Below the pieces are notes generated by a model. It was not told the DNA's origin, did no database searches, and was given only the letters and a program-made list of their open reading frames with translations. Shown here one piece after another: positions 8,357-16,502 of a DNA stretch of 49,503 bases. The stretch is from Egibacteraceae bacterium. GTDB lineage: Bacteria; Actinomycetota; Nitriliruptoria; Euzebyales; Egibacteraceae. Within the stretch, counting starts at the first letter, position 1, and every line of letters begins with the position of its first letter. The stretch lies in contig DATLGH010000094.1 of the NCBI GenBank assembly GCA_035540635.1, positions 1-49,503 of the forward strand. The letters are read 5' to 3'. The position numbers and the translations under genes are program-made.

Positions 8357-9810
8357 GACACGCCCTGCGGGGTGATCCAACCGCGCGCCGCGAGGGCGTC
8401 GAGGAAGCGCGCGTAGCTGTGGGCCAGGGCCTCCCGCTCGCGCTCGACGGGTTCGCTGCGCTCCCCGGTGACGGCCATCGCCGCGGTCGCGGTTGCGAGG
8501 TCGGGGTGGAGGGTGCCGGCGGCGGCGAGCATGCATGCGCCGAGGGCGGTGGTGGCGGACGGCTTGGCGTCGAGTGCCATGCCGAGCGTGGTCGCGCGGA
8601 TGCGGTTCCACACGGGGCTGGCGCTTCCCCCTCCGGTGACGGCGAGGGGCGGTGTGACGGTCGCGCCGAGGCGCGCGAGGCGCTCGTAGCCGAGGCGCTC
8701 CACGAACGCCACGCCCTCGAGGACGGCCCGGTAGCGGTCGACCTCGTCGCGCGGCTGGCCGAGCACGAAGCCCTCGGCGTCGGGCGCGACGAACGGGAAG
8801 CGCTCCCCCCGCCCCGGCAGGGCGTACACGACGCTCCGGGCGGGTCCGCGGCGGGCGGCGCGCTCGTCGAGCGCCGCGAGCGCGCGGCGGGGGAAGCCGG
8901 CGGTGAGCGCGCCCGCGCCGGTGCTCGACGCCCCGCCCGGCAACCACCACCCGTTCGGATGGCGATGGCTGTAGACCGCCCCGTCCGGGTCGCAAACGGG
9001 CTCCTCGGCCGTGCCCTTCAGCACGAGGGTGGAGCCGAGCACGGAGACGAACTGTCCCGGCGTGCCCGCTCCCGCGGCCAGCTGCGCGGCACAGGAGTCG
9101 GTCATGCCGAGGCGCACCAGGCAGCCCTCGGGCAGGCCCGTGGCGAGCGCCGCGTCGCCCGTCACGCGACCCGCGGGCCGGGTCGGTGGTGCGACGTCGG
9201 GCAGCAGCTCGGGCGCGATCCCGAGCGCGTCGAGCGCCTCCGTCGCCCACTCCTCGCGCCCGGGGTCGTAGCCGCTCTTCAGCGCGTGGCTCCAGTCGGT
9301 CGGCGGGAGGGTGCCGACGAGGCGGCACACGACGACGTCGGACGCGTGGGCGAGCCGGGCGGTCGCCGCGGCGACGCCAGGCTGCGCGCACAGCCATCCC
9401 CACTTCGGCAGCCCGAAGGACGGCTGGATGCCCAGCCCGAGCTTTGCCCAACGGGCGGCGGCGGCGTCCTGCGCCACAGCGGACTGCGAGACCGCCCGCT
9501 GGTCGGCGTAGGCCAGCGCGGGAGCGACCGGCTCGCCCTCGCGGTCGAGGGCCACGACCGTGCCGGACGTCGCGCACACGCTGACGGCCGTGACGGCCTG
9601 GCGCTCGCCACCGAGGCGATCGGTCACCTCCGCGAGCGCCTCGGCGACCGCCGGCCACCACGCCTGCGCCGACTGCTCCCACCATCCCGGCCGGGGGCTG
9701 GAGGGCGCGGGGATCGGCCGGTGCGCGCGTGCGCGCTCGCGACCGGCGGCGTCGGTCACGAGCGCGCGCACCCCCGCCGTGGCGACGTCGACGCCGGCGA
9801 CGAGCTCCAT
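8353..9810 (-). CDS. FGGY-family carbohydrate kinase, similar to D-ribulose kinases
   Basis: The 485-residue protein has the two-domain FGGY kinase fold: N-terminal GVDVATAGVRALVTDAAGRE (phosphate-1 loop), SVCATSGTVVALDREGEP, and the C-terminal ATP site AVTGGGSASPVWNRIRA. Several segments recall the plant and cyanobacterial D-ribulose kinase branch: DWSHALKSGYDP, YSHRHPNGWWLPGGASSTG and GERFPF. If so, the product would be ribulose 5-phosphate, the substrate of the phosphoribulokinase at 4414. Xylulose or glycerol kinase activity remains possible. A TAGGTT -10 at 9817-9822 lies 6 bases from ATG 9810, so the message is probably leaderless. It overlaps the methyltransferase gene by 4 bases. Confidence 0.82.
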   Translation of the reverse strand: MELVAGVDVATAGVRALVTDAAGRERARAHRPIPAPSSPRPGWWEQSAQAWWPAVAEALAEVTDRLGGERQAVTAVSVCATSGTVVALDREGEPVAPALAYADQRAVSQSAVAQDAAAARWAKLGLGIQPSFGLPKWGWLCAQPGVAAATARLAHASDVVVCRLVGTLPPTDWSHALKSGYDPGREEWATEALDALGIAPELLPDVAPPTRPAGRVTGDAALATGLPEGCLVRLGMTDSCAAQLAAGAGTPGQFVSVLGSTLVLKGTAEEPVCDPDGAVYSHRHPNGWWLPGGASSTGAGALTAGFPRRALAALDERAARRGPARSVVYALPGRGERFPFVAPDAEGFVLGQPRDEVDRYRAVLEGVAFVERLGYERLARLGATVTPPLAVTGGGSASPVWNRIRATTLGMALDAKPSATTALGACMLAAAGTLHPDLATATAAMAVTGERSEPVEREREALAHSYARFLDALAARGWITPQGVS

Positions 9811-9881
9811 CGCTCTAACCTATGGCCTTCCGGTCGGCGGGCGGGCTGCGCGGCAGCGTGTCCTTTCGGTAGCCTAACTAT
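9811..9881. promoter_or_regulatory. Divergent leaderless promoters and possible MarR operator
   Basis: The 71-base gap contains TAGGTT (minus strand, 9817-9822) 6 bases before the kinase ATG and TAGCCT (plus strand, 9870-9875) 6 bases before the marR ATG. Around both hexamers related sequence recurs: CTATGGCCTTCC near 9820 and CTATATGGCTTCC near 9878. Around the second lies an imperfect inverted repeat, AGCC-N9-GGCT (9871-9887). Such a repeat over a -10 is a typical place for MarR autorepression, so the regulator may control both sides. Confidence 0.45.
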
Positions 9882-10325
9882 ATGGCTTCCGAAACGATCC
9901 CGCCGGAGCTCGCGCACGCCGTCGCGCGACTGTCCCGGTTCGTGGAGCGCCGCCTGTCCCGTGCGGTGCTCACCCTGCCCCAGTACCGCGTGCTCGGGTT
10001 CCTGTCGCTCGGTCCTGCCGCGGCGGCCCTGCTCGCCGACCGGCTGACGGTCTCCCGGCCGACCCTCACCGGCGTCGTCGACGGGCTCGTCGAGCAGGGT
10101 CTCGTCGCCCGCAGCCGCGACCCGGCCGATCGTCGGCGGGTCGACCACACCCTGACGCCGGCGGGGCGGGCCGTGCTGTCGACGGCCGACGAGGTCGTCG
10201 GTGCGGGGCTCGCCGCGCTCCTCGAGCCGCTGCCGGCGACCCGGCGGGCGCAGGCACGGGCCGGTCTGGAGGCGCTCCGCGACGCGCTCGACATCGAGCG
10301 CGAACGCCGCCTGGGAGGGCCATGA
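9882..10325 (+). CDS. MarR-family transcriptional regulator
   Basis: A 147-residue winged helix-turn-helix protein. The recognition region LLADRLTVSRPTLTGVVDGL and wing RDPADRRRVDHTLTPAG are typical of MarR repressors, which dimerise and release DNA on binding small aromatic or drug-like ligands. The stop overlaps the ATG of the following ABC exporter subunit by 4 bases (ATGA at 10322-10325), so it heads a three-gene operon and most likely controls the exporter. TAGCCT six bases before the ATG suggests a leaderless message. Confidence 0.92.
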   Translation: MASETIPPELAHAVARLSRFVERRLSRAVLTLPQYRVLGFLSLGPAAAALLADRLTVSRPTLTGVVDGLVEQGLVARSRDPADRRRVDHTLTPAGRAVLSTADEVVGAGLAALLEPLPATRRAQARAGLEALRDALDIERERRLGGP

Positions 10326-12181
10326 GCTCGGCGCTCGAGCGCGACCTCGCGGGCCTCGTCGGCAGGAACGGGACGCCACCCGGACCCTTCGAGCCGGTCG
10401 CGGTGACCGTCCGGTACCCGCCGCCGCCCGCCGGCGTCGACCCGGATCCCTCCAAGGGCTGGCTGCAGCGCATCCGCCCGCTCGTCGCGGCCCGCAGGCG
10501 GCCCCTGCTCCTCGCGCTCGGCGCCGCGCTGGTCGCGCTCTGCGCCCAGATCGCCGCCCCCCGGGTGATCATGGCCGCCATCGACGATGCGCTCGTCGGG
10601 GCGCGTGCCGGGCTCGCGCCGTACGTCGGGGTGCTGGTCGGGCTCGCGGTCGCCCGCGGGCTGTTCACCTGGGCGCAGCGGGCGAGTCTCTTCAGCTTCG
10701 CCTTCGACCTCGAGTCGGACCTGCGCGTGCTCCTCTACGGGCACCTCGGCCGGATGCCCTTCGGCTTCTTCGACCGCGTGGACTCCGGCGAGCTCATCTC
10801 GCGGGCGAACAGCGACGTGCGCGCCGTCCAGCTGTTCCTGAGCTTCGCCCCGCTGCTCGCCCTGCAGCTCGCCGGCCTTGCCCTCGCGTTCGGGCTCATG
10901 CTGTCCGTGCACGTGTCGCTCACGCTCGTGGCCGCCGTCCCGCTCATCGGCGTGCTCGTGGCCGGCGCCCGCATGCGCGCGCGCCTGTATCCGCTCTCGT
11001 GGGTCGTGCAGGCGCGCCAGGCGGAGGTGGCGGGCGTGGTCGCGGAGAACGTCTCGGGCGTGCGCGTCGTGCGCTCGTTCGCCGCCGAGCAGCGTCAGCT
11101 CGAGGCGCTGGCGGGTGCGGCGCGGCGGCTGCACTGGGCGAGCGTGCGCCAGCTCGACGTGCGCGCCGCCTACGGGCCCGCCATGGAGAACCTTCCCCGC
11201 CTCGCAGTCGTCGGGGTGCTGGGGTACGGCGGTTGGCTCGTCGTGGGCGGGCAGGTGACCGTGGGAGCGGTGATCGCCTTCGCGGCCTACGTCGGCTTGC
11301 TGCAGCCCCCGTTCCGCATGCTCGGCGCGACGGTCATGATGGCGCAGCGCGCAGCCGCCTCCGCGGGGCGAATCTACGAGCTGCTCGACCGCGACCCGGC
11401 CATCCGCGACCACCCTGACGCCGTCGAGCTCACCGCCCCCCGGGGGGAGCTGTGCCTGCGCGGGGTCGTGTTCGGCTACGACCCCGCCAACCCCGTGCTC
11501 GCCGGTCTCGACCTCACCGTGGCTCCCGGTGAGACGGTCGCGCTCGTCGGGCGCACCGGCTCCGGCAAGAGCACCGTCGCACGGCTCGTCGCCCGCTTCT
11601 ACGACGTCGACGACGGCGAGGTGCGTGTCGACGGACACGACGTCCGGCGCGTGCGTCTGGCGAGCCTGCGGGCCGGCGTCGGCGTCGTGTTCGACGAGCC
11701 GTTCCTGTTCGGCGGGACGCTGCGCGACAACATCGCCTACGCCCGGCCGGAAGCCTCCGACGCGGAGATCCGCGCAGCCGCGCGTGTCGCGCAGGCCGCG
11801 GGGTTCATCGAGGCGTTGCCCGACGGCTACGACACACCGGTCGGCGAGCGGGGCTACACGCTGTCGGGCGGCCAGCGCCAGCGGGTCGCGCTCGCCCGGG
11901 CCGTGCTCGCCGACCCCGCTGTGCTCGTGCTCGACGACGCGACGAGCGCCGTCGACGCCGAGGTCGAGGAGGCGATTCACCGTGCGCTCGCCGAGCGGTC
12001 TCCGGGGCGGACGACCCTCATGATCACCCACCGCGAGTCGACCATCGGCTTCGCCGACCGGGTCGTGCTCGTCGAGGACGGCACCATCGTCGCGAGCGGT
12101 GACCACGGGACGCTGCTGGCGACCGAGCCGCGCTACGCCGCGGTGCTCGATCGTCAGCCGCTCAGCGGGGAGGCCCGGTGA
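10322..12181 (+). CDS. ABC exporter half-transporter, degenerate-site subunit
   Basis: A 619-residue half transporter: six-span type IV (ABCB-like) membrane domain at about 60-330 and a nucleotide-binding domain at about 375-610. It has Walker A GRTGSGKS, signature LSGGQRQRVALARA and H-loop THRES. The Walker B is VLVLDDATSAVD, with Asp in place of the catalytic Glu, and the Q-loop Gln is replaced (VVFDEPFLF). These changes mark the non-hydrolysing half of heterodimeric exporters such as TM287/288 or BmrCD. It overlaps both neighbours by 4 bases, so the MarR-ABC-ABC unit is tightly coupled. Likely role: export of a drug or lipid. Confidence 0.93.
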   Translation: MSSALERDLAGLVGRNGTPPGPFEPVAVTVRYPPPPAGVDPDPSKGWLQRIRPLVAARRRPLLLALGAALVALCAQIAAPRVIMAAIDDALVGARAGLAPYVGVLVGLAVARGLFTWAQRASLFSFAFDLESDLRVLLYGHLGRMPFGFFDRVDSGELISRANSDVRAVQLFLSFAPLLALQLAGLALAFGLMLSVHVSLTLVAAVPLIGVLVAGARMRARLYPLSWVVQARQAEVAGVVAENVSGVRVVRSFAAEQRQLEALAGAARRLHWASVRQLDVRAAYGPAMENLPRLAVVGVLGYGGWLVVGGQVTVGAVIAFAAYVGLLQPPFRMLGATVMMAQRAAASAGRIYELLDRDPAIRDHPDAVELTAPRGELCLRGVVFGYDPANPVLAGLDLTVAPGETVALVGRTGSGKSTVARLVARFYDVDDGEVRVDGHDVRRVRLASLRAGVGVVFDEPFLFGGTLRDNIAYARPEASDAEIRAAARVAQAAGFIEALPDGYDTPVGERGYTLSGGQRQRVALARAVLADPAVLVLDDATSAVDAEVEEAIHRALAERSPGRTTLMITHRESTIGFADRVVLVEDGTIVASGDHGTLLATEPRYAAVLDRQPLSGEAR

Positions 12182-14145
12182 GCGCCCACTTCGGCGGGCT
12201 CAGCGGGATCGCCGGGCAGGGGTCCTTCCGGGCCGCCCAGCAGGTGGACCTGCCCTTCGGGGGCGTCCCCGAGGAGCTGTCCGACCGGGTCGAGGCGGAA
12301 CTCGCGCGGGAGCCGGAGCACGAGGTCACCCCTCCGGTTTTCAGGCAGCAGCCGCCCGAGTGCCGGCCGCTGACGGTGTGGGGGCTGCTCGCCCCCCAGC
12401 GTGCCGCCCTCGGCGGCGCCGGGGCGCTCGTGCTCGTCGAGACGGCGGCGACGCAGGCCGGACCGCTGCTCGTGCAGGTCGGCATCGACGAGGGCATCGT
12501 CCCGGGCGACCTCGGCCTGCTCGCCACGGTCTGCGCGGCCTTCTTCGCGCTCACCGTCGTGGGATGGCTCGCCGGGTGGGCACGCGCCCGGTTGACCGCC
12601 CGCATCGGCGAGGGGTCACTCGAACGGCTGCGCCGGCGGGTCTTCGCCCACCTCCAGCGCCTGTCGATCGACTACTACGAGCGGGAGCCGGCAGGCCGGA
12701 TCATCAGCCGCATGACGAGCGACGTGGAGGCGCTCACCCAGCTCTTCCACGAGGGTCTCGTGCAGTTCGTCGCCCAGACCCTCGTCATCGTCGTCGTCAC
12801 GGTCGCGCTGTTCGTCCTCGATCCCGCGCTTGCAGCCCTCACGCTGCTCGTCGTCCTGCCCGTCATGGGCGTGCTCACGGTGTGGTTCCGAAACCGCTCC
12901 CACGGCGCGTACCGGCGTGTCCGCGACCGCATCGCCGACGTCGTCGCGCATCTCGCCGAGAACCTGGCGGGCGTGCGGGTCGTCACGGCCCACAACCGCC
13001 ACTGGCACAACCTCGCCGAGCACCGCAACGTCGTCGGCACCTACCGGGATGCGAACAACGAGACCGCCCGCCTCGCCGCCGCGTACAGCGGTGGCAGCGA
13101 GTTCGTCGCCATCGGCGGCCAGGCGTTCATCCTCGCGGTCGGCGGGTCGATGGTGATGCGCGGCACGCTGAGCGTCGGGGTGCTCGCGGCGTTCGTGCTC
13201 TACCTCACCCACCTGTTCTCACCCATCCAGCAGCTCGTGCAGGTCTACAACGCCTACCAGCGCGGTCAGGCAGGGATGGCCTACCTCCGCGCGCTGCTCG
13301 CGACGCGGCCGAGCGTGCCGGAGGCCCCCGATGCCGTCGACCTTCCCCGCCTCGACGGCGACATCGCCTTCGCCGGCGTGAGCTTCGCGTACGGCGACGG
13401 GCCGCCGGTCCTCCACGACGTCGACCTCCGGGTGGCGCCGGGGGAGACCCTCGCACTCGTCGGGCCGACGGGGGCCGGGAAGTCCACCATCGTCAAGCTG
13501 CTCGCGCGCTTGTCCGACCCGGTCGCGGGATCGGTGCGGGTCGACGGGCGAGACCTGCGCGACGTGACGTTCGCCTCCTTGCGGCGCCAGCTCGGCACGG
13601 TCCCCCAGGAACCGTTCCTGTTCGCGGGCACGCTACGCGACAACATCGCCTTCGCGCGGCCCGAGGCATCCGACGACGAGGTGTGGCAGGCGTGCCGGGC
13701 GGTCGGGCTCGGCCCGCTCGTCGACCGCCTCCCCGGCGGGCTCGACGCGCCGTGTCACGAGCGGGGCGTGACCCTGTCGGCGGGCGAGCGCCAGCTGATC
13801 GCCCTCGCCCGCGCGTTCCTCGCCCGCCCGCGGCTGCTCATCCTCGACGAGGCGACGTCGAACCTCGACCTCGCCTCGGAGGCGCGGGTGGAGCGGGCCC
13901 TCGACACGCTGCTCGAGGGCCGCACCGCGATCCTCATCGCCCACCGCCTCGCGACCGCGATGCGCGCCGACCGCATCGCCGTCGTCCACGACGGCCGCAT
14001 CGTCGAGCTCGGCACCCACGACGCGCTCGTGCGGGCCGGTGGCCGCTACGCCCGCCTCCACGCCGCCTGGCGCGGGACCGGTGGCGCCACCGCCGCCCGG
14101 TGGCGCCGGGGTCGCACCTGTTGCGCTAGTAGTGAGCTATACTGA
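12178..14145 (+). CDS. ABC exporter half-transporter, catalytic subunit; C-terminus extended by IS607 insertion
   Basis: Partner of the preceding gene (GTGA overlap at 12178-12181). After a roughly 60-residue N-terminal segment come the six-span membrane domain and an ATPase domain with Walker A GPTGAGKS, Walker B LLILDEATSNLD with the catalytic Glu, and H-loop AHRLA. The signature is a variant, LSAGERQLIALARA. Canonical Walker B here paired with the canonical LSGGQ of the partner makes one full ATP site. The normal end of such proteins is near RYARLHAAW; the remaining tail, ending CCASSELY, runs through a hairpin (14083-14107) and into the insertion element, so the stop at 14143-14145 is probably supplied by the element. 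Confidence 0.9.
   Translation: MSAHFGGLSGIAGQGSFRAAQQVDLPFGGVPEELSDRVEAELAREPEHEVTPPVFRQQPPECRPLTVWGLLAPQRAALGGAGALVLVETAATQAGPLLVQVGIDEGIVPGDLGLLATVCAAFFALTVVGWLAGWARARLTARIGEGSLERLRRRVFAHLQRLSIDYYEREPAGRIISRMTSDVEALTQLFHEGLVQFVAQTLVIVVVTVALFVLDPALAALTLLVVLPVMGVLTVWFRNRSHGAYRRVRDRIADVVAHLAENLAGVRVVTAHNRHWHNLAEHRNVVGTYRDANNETARLAAAYSGGSEFVAIGGQAFILAVGGSMVMRGTLSVGVLAAFVLYLTHLFSPIQQLVQVYNAYQRGQAGMAYLRALLATRPSVPEAPDAVDLPRLDGDIAFAGVSFAYGDGPPVLHDVDLRVAPGETLALVGPTGAGKSTIVKLLARLSDPVAGSVRVDGRDLRDVTFASLRRQLGTVPQEPFLFAGTLRDNIAFARPEASDDEVWQACRAVGLGPLVDRLPGGLDAPCHERGVTLSAGERQLIALARAFLARPRLLILDEATSNLDLASEARVERALDTLLEGRTAILIAHRLATAMRADRIAVVHDGRIVELGTHDALVRAGGRYARLHAAWRGTGGATAARWRRGRTCCASSELY
14083..14107 (+). 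terminator. Strong GC hairpin at the 3' end of the exporter operon
   Basis: A perfect 10-bp stem (GGCGCCACCG with CGGTGGCGCC) and a 5-base loop lie at the end of the exporter reading frame, directly before the inferred left end of the IS607 element. It looks like the native operon terminator. No T-run follows, either because the element has displaced it or because termination does not need one in this GC-rich genome. Confidence 0.45.
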
Positions 14146-14179
14146 CCGTACGAACGTTCTAGTGAGCCCCGGGGGTGTT

Positions 14180-14776
14180 GTGAATCTGACGGAGTGGGCG
14201 AGGGTGCAGGGCATTCACCCGCAGACTGCCTACCGTTGGTTTCGTGAGGGGACGTTGCCGGTTCCTGCGGTCCGCGTGAACGCACGGAGTGTGCTGGTCA
14301 ACCCGAATGCGGCTGTGGTTGACGGGGGCGGGTTGGGGTTGTACGCGCGGGTGTCAGCGCATGATCAGCGCAGCGATCTGGACCGTCAGGTGGCGCGGTT
14401 GTCATCATGGGCGGCTGAGTCCGGGGTGCCGGTGGTGCGGGTGGAGGCCGAGGTAGGTTCCGGTATGAACGGGTCGCGGCGGAAGGTGCGGCGGCTGCTG
14501 GCTGACCCGAACGTGACGGCCGTGGTCGTTGAGCATCGGGACCGGCTGGGTCGAATGAACACCGAGCTGGTCGAGGCGGCGTTGACTGCGCACGGACGTC
14601 GGCTGGTCGTGCTCGACGGTGAAGAGGTTGACGATGACCTGGTCCGTGACATGGTCGAGGTGCTCACGTCGTTTTGTGCTCGGCTGTACGGCAAACGGTC
14701 GGCACGCAACCGGGCGTTGAAGGCGGTCGGTTGCGCCCAGCAGGATGTCGGACCTGCTGCGGTGGGTGATCGGTGA
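14180..14776 (+). CDS. tnpA: IS607-family transposase TnpA (serine recombinase)
   Basis: The 198-residue protein starts with a MerR-like helix-turn-helix (NLTEWARVQGIHPQTAYRWF), unique to IS607 TnpA. A small serine-recombinase domain follows, with the nucleophile Ser59 in GLYARVSAHDQRSDLDRQ and a later EHRDRLGRMNTELVEAAL. It cuts and rejoins element ends through a covalent serine-DNA link. GTG 14180 is chosen because the helix-turn-helix begins there; GGGGG lies 5 bases upstream. A TATACT hexamer at 14138-14143 may be its -10. The stop overlaps the tnpB GTG by 4 bases. All catalytic landmarks look intact, so it may be active. Confidence 0.9.
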   Translation: MNLTEWARVQGIHPQTAYRWFREGTLPVPAVRVNARSVLVNPNAAVVDGGGLGLYARVSAHDQRSDLDRQVARLSSWAAESGVPVVRVEAEVGSGMNGSRRKVRRLLADPNVTAVVVEHRDRLGRMNTELVEAALTAHGRRLVVLDGEEVDDDLVRDMVEVLTSFCARLYGKRSARNRALKAVGCAQQDVGPAAVGDR

Positions 14777-16446
14777 GCCGTCCGCTGCGCAGCATCTCGG
14801 ACCCGTTCGTTGTCGCCGCCCCGACGGGTGCGCGGATACGTACGTGGTTGCGGTTGTCACCGCAGGATGAGCGTGTGCTTCGTCTGGTCGGGGCGCATCT
14901 TGGCAAGCTTGCGGGGGCGGATCTGGCGGCCCGGTGCGCGTTGGGTAAAGGTGGCGGGGGCGGTCGGGTGGCCAAGCACGCCGGCCGGGCTGAACGCAAG
15001 AAGGCGTTGACGGTGTTGGCGTCGTCGCGGTGGGCCGGGACGATCACCCGGGTGTCAGCCGATCAGTGGGAACGCGGGTGGAGCAACCTGTGGGATGAGC
15101 GGGCGCAGCTGCGGGCAGCGGTCGCGACGATCCGCCGACGTCTGGACGCACCGATCGGTGAGAACAACAGCAAGGCCCGCGGGTATGGGTCTGCGCAGCA
15201 GCGGTGGGCGAAGCAGCAGCGGTTGCAGCACCAGCGTGCCCGTCTGGCCGATGTCGAGGAACGTCTGGAGCAGGGTCGGGTGTCGGTGGTGCGCGGCAGC
15301 GTCCGGTTGGCCCGCACCCGCCACAATCTGCGCGACGCCGGGTTGACCGAGCGTCAGTGGCGTGACCGGTGGGACGCTGTCCGGCTGTTTCTGTCCGCGG
15401 ACGGGGAGGCGGACAAGGAATGGGGCAACGAGACGATCCGGGTGCATCCCGACCACGGCTGGGTCGAGGTGCGCCTACCGACCCCGCTCGCACACCTGTC
15501 CAACACCACGGGCAAGGCGGTCACCTACCGGTTGGACGCCACCGCAACGTTCACCCACCGGCGTGACGAGTGGGCGGCGCAGACCGTTGACGGGCCGGTC
15601 GCCTACACGATCATTTGCAACCAGGACAACGGACGCTGGTATGTGGACGCCGCGTGGACCGCCCCGCGGCCCCACATCGAACGGGATCTCGCCACGCTGC
15701 GCACCCGACCGACGGTCGGTGTGGACATGAACGACGGCCATCTCGCCTGCTGGCTGCTCGACGCGTCTGGGAACCCTGTCGGTAGCGCTCACACCATCGC
15801 ATTGCACCTGGACGGCGACACCGCCCGCCGTGACGGACAACTCAGGGCGGCGATCTCGAATCTGCTCGACTACGCAACTCGGCACGGGGCGCACAGCGTC
15901 ACGATCGAGAACCTGAACTTCGCCGACGCGCGTGCGACCGGACGCGAAACGATGGGTCGGGGGCGCCGCGGCAAACGGTTCCGCCGGGCGGTCGCCGGTA
16001 TCCCCACGGCACGGTTCCGTGACCGGCTGGTCGGTATGGCCGCCAACCTTGGTGTGGCAGTCATCGCGGTTGACCCGGCGTACACCAGCCGGTGGGGCGG
16101 CCAGCACTGGCAAAAGCCACTCAACAACCTTCACCGTGGCGGCACCGATGGTGTGTCGCGCCATCATGCTGCCGCGGTGGTCATCGCACGACGTGGGCTT
16201 GGGCATCACGCCCGGCGGGGGACGGCAAAGCCCGACATCCACCAGAGGATGGATGTCGGACCGCGGCCGTCTCGACCGGACATGACAGCCGCGCCCCCGA
16301 GGAACCTCGGCAGCTGCGACGGCGGCCCGCGCCAGCATCAGCTGGGTAACACGGACCCGCCCGACCAGACCAGGCCAGGGAACCAGACGACCCAACACCG
16401 TTCGGGGCCGTCCACCGAGCAGGACTCACTCCTGCTCAGTGTCTAG
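14773..16446 (+). CDS. tnpB: IS607-associated TnpB-like RNA-guided nuclease family protein
   Basis: A 557-residue TnpB of the long actinobacterial branch. RuvC-like motifs are seen: VGVDMNDGHLACWLLD (first Asp), HSVTIENLNFADAR (Glu), and a third region RHHAAAVVIARRGLGH where the usual Asp is His. VDPAYTSRWG matches the segment before the zinc ribbon, but the CxxC pairs of the ribbon are absent. A coiled, basic N-terminal half is the probable RNA-binding part. The last 75 or so residues are low-complexity, rich in Pro, Gln and Thr. They overlap two perfect hairpins, so this stretch is probably shaped by an overlapping guide RNA. TnpB proteins cut DNA next to the element's target site and favour its retention. 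Nuclease activity of this branch is uncertain. Confidence 0.85.
   Translation: MSRPLRSISDPFVVAAPTGARIRTWLRLSPQDERVLRLVGAHLGKLAGADLAARCALGKGGGGGRVAKHAGRAERKKALTVLASSRWAGTITRVSADQWERGWSNLWDERAQLRAAVATIRRRLDAPIGENNSKARGYGSAQQRWAKQQRLQHQRARLADVEERLEQGRVSVVRGSVRLARTRHNLRDAGLTERQWRDRWDAVRLFLSADGEADKEWGNETIRVHPDHGWVEVRLPTPLAHLSNTTGKAVTYRLDATATFTHRRDEWAAQTVDGPVAYTIICNQDNGRWYVDAAWTAPRPHIERDLATLRTRPTVGVDMNDGHLACWLLDASGNPVGSAHTIALHLDGDTARRDGQLRAAISNLLDYATRHGAHSVTIENLNFADARATGRETMGRGRRGKRFRRAVAGIPTARFRDRLVGMAANLGVAVIAVDPAYTSRWGGQHWQKPLNNLHRGGTDGVSRHHAAAVVIARRGLGHHARRGTAKPDIHQRMDVGPRPSRPDMTAAPPRNLGSCDGGPRQHQLGNTDPPDQTRPGNQTTQHRSGPSTEQDSLLLSV
16201..16446 (+). ncRNA. Probable omega RNA scaffold overlapping the 3' end of tnpB
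   Basis: Three stem-loops lie in the last 250 bases of the element. One is GGGC/GCCC at 16201-16213. The second is a perfect 10-bp stem, CCGACATCCA with TGGATGTCGG, at 16232-16259 with an 8-base loop. The third is a perfect 8-bp stem, GAGCAGGA with TCCTGCTC, at 16417-16437 with a 5-base loop, ending 9 bases before the inferred right end. Known TnpB guide RNAs come from exactly this position and run out of the right end into flanking DNA, which becomes the guide. Here the guide would begin near 16447. Exact ends are not determined. Confidence 0.5.
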
Positions 16447-16502
16447 GAACGGTAGGATGCGACCCTTGTAGTTGGCTCTGGTCGAGGCTCAAGGAGTACC
16501 CC

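Larger units (their letters stand above)
14111..16447 (+). mobile_element. IS607-family insertion sequence (TnpA serine recombinase plus TnpB)
   Basis: The two overlapping genes, a MerR-headed serine recombinase and a TnpB, define an IS607-type element. Such elements have no terminal inverted repeats and make no target duplication, so ends are inferred. The left end is placed at the GG within 14108-14111, just after the exporter hairpin. The right end is put near GG 16446-16447, just after the TnpB stop and the last hairpin. Base use is slightly less GC-rich than the flanks, with more G/T-rich codons. An error of some 10-20 bases at each end is possible. The insert separates the exporter operon from the peptide ABC genes. 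Confidence 0.75.
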
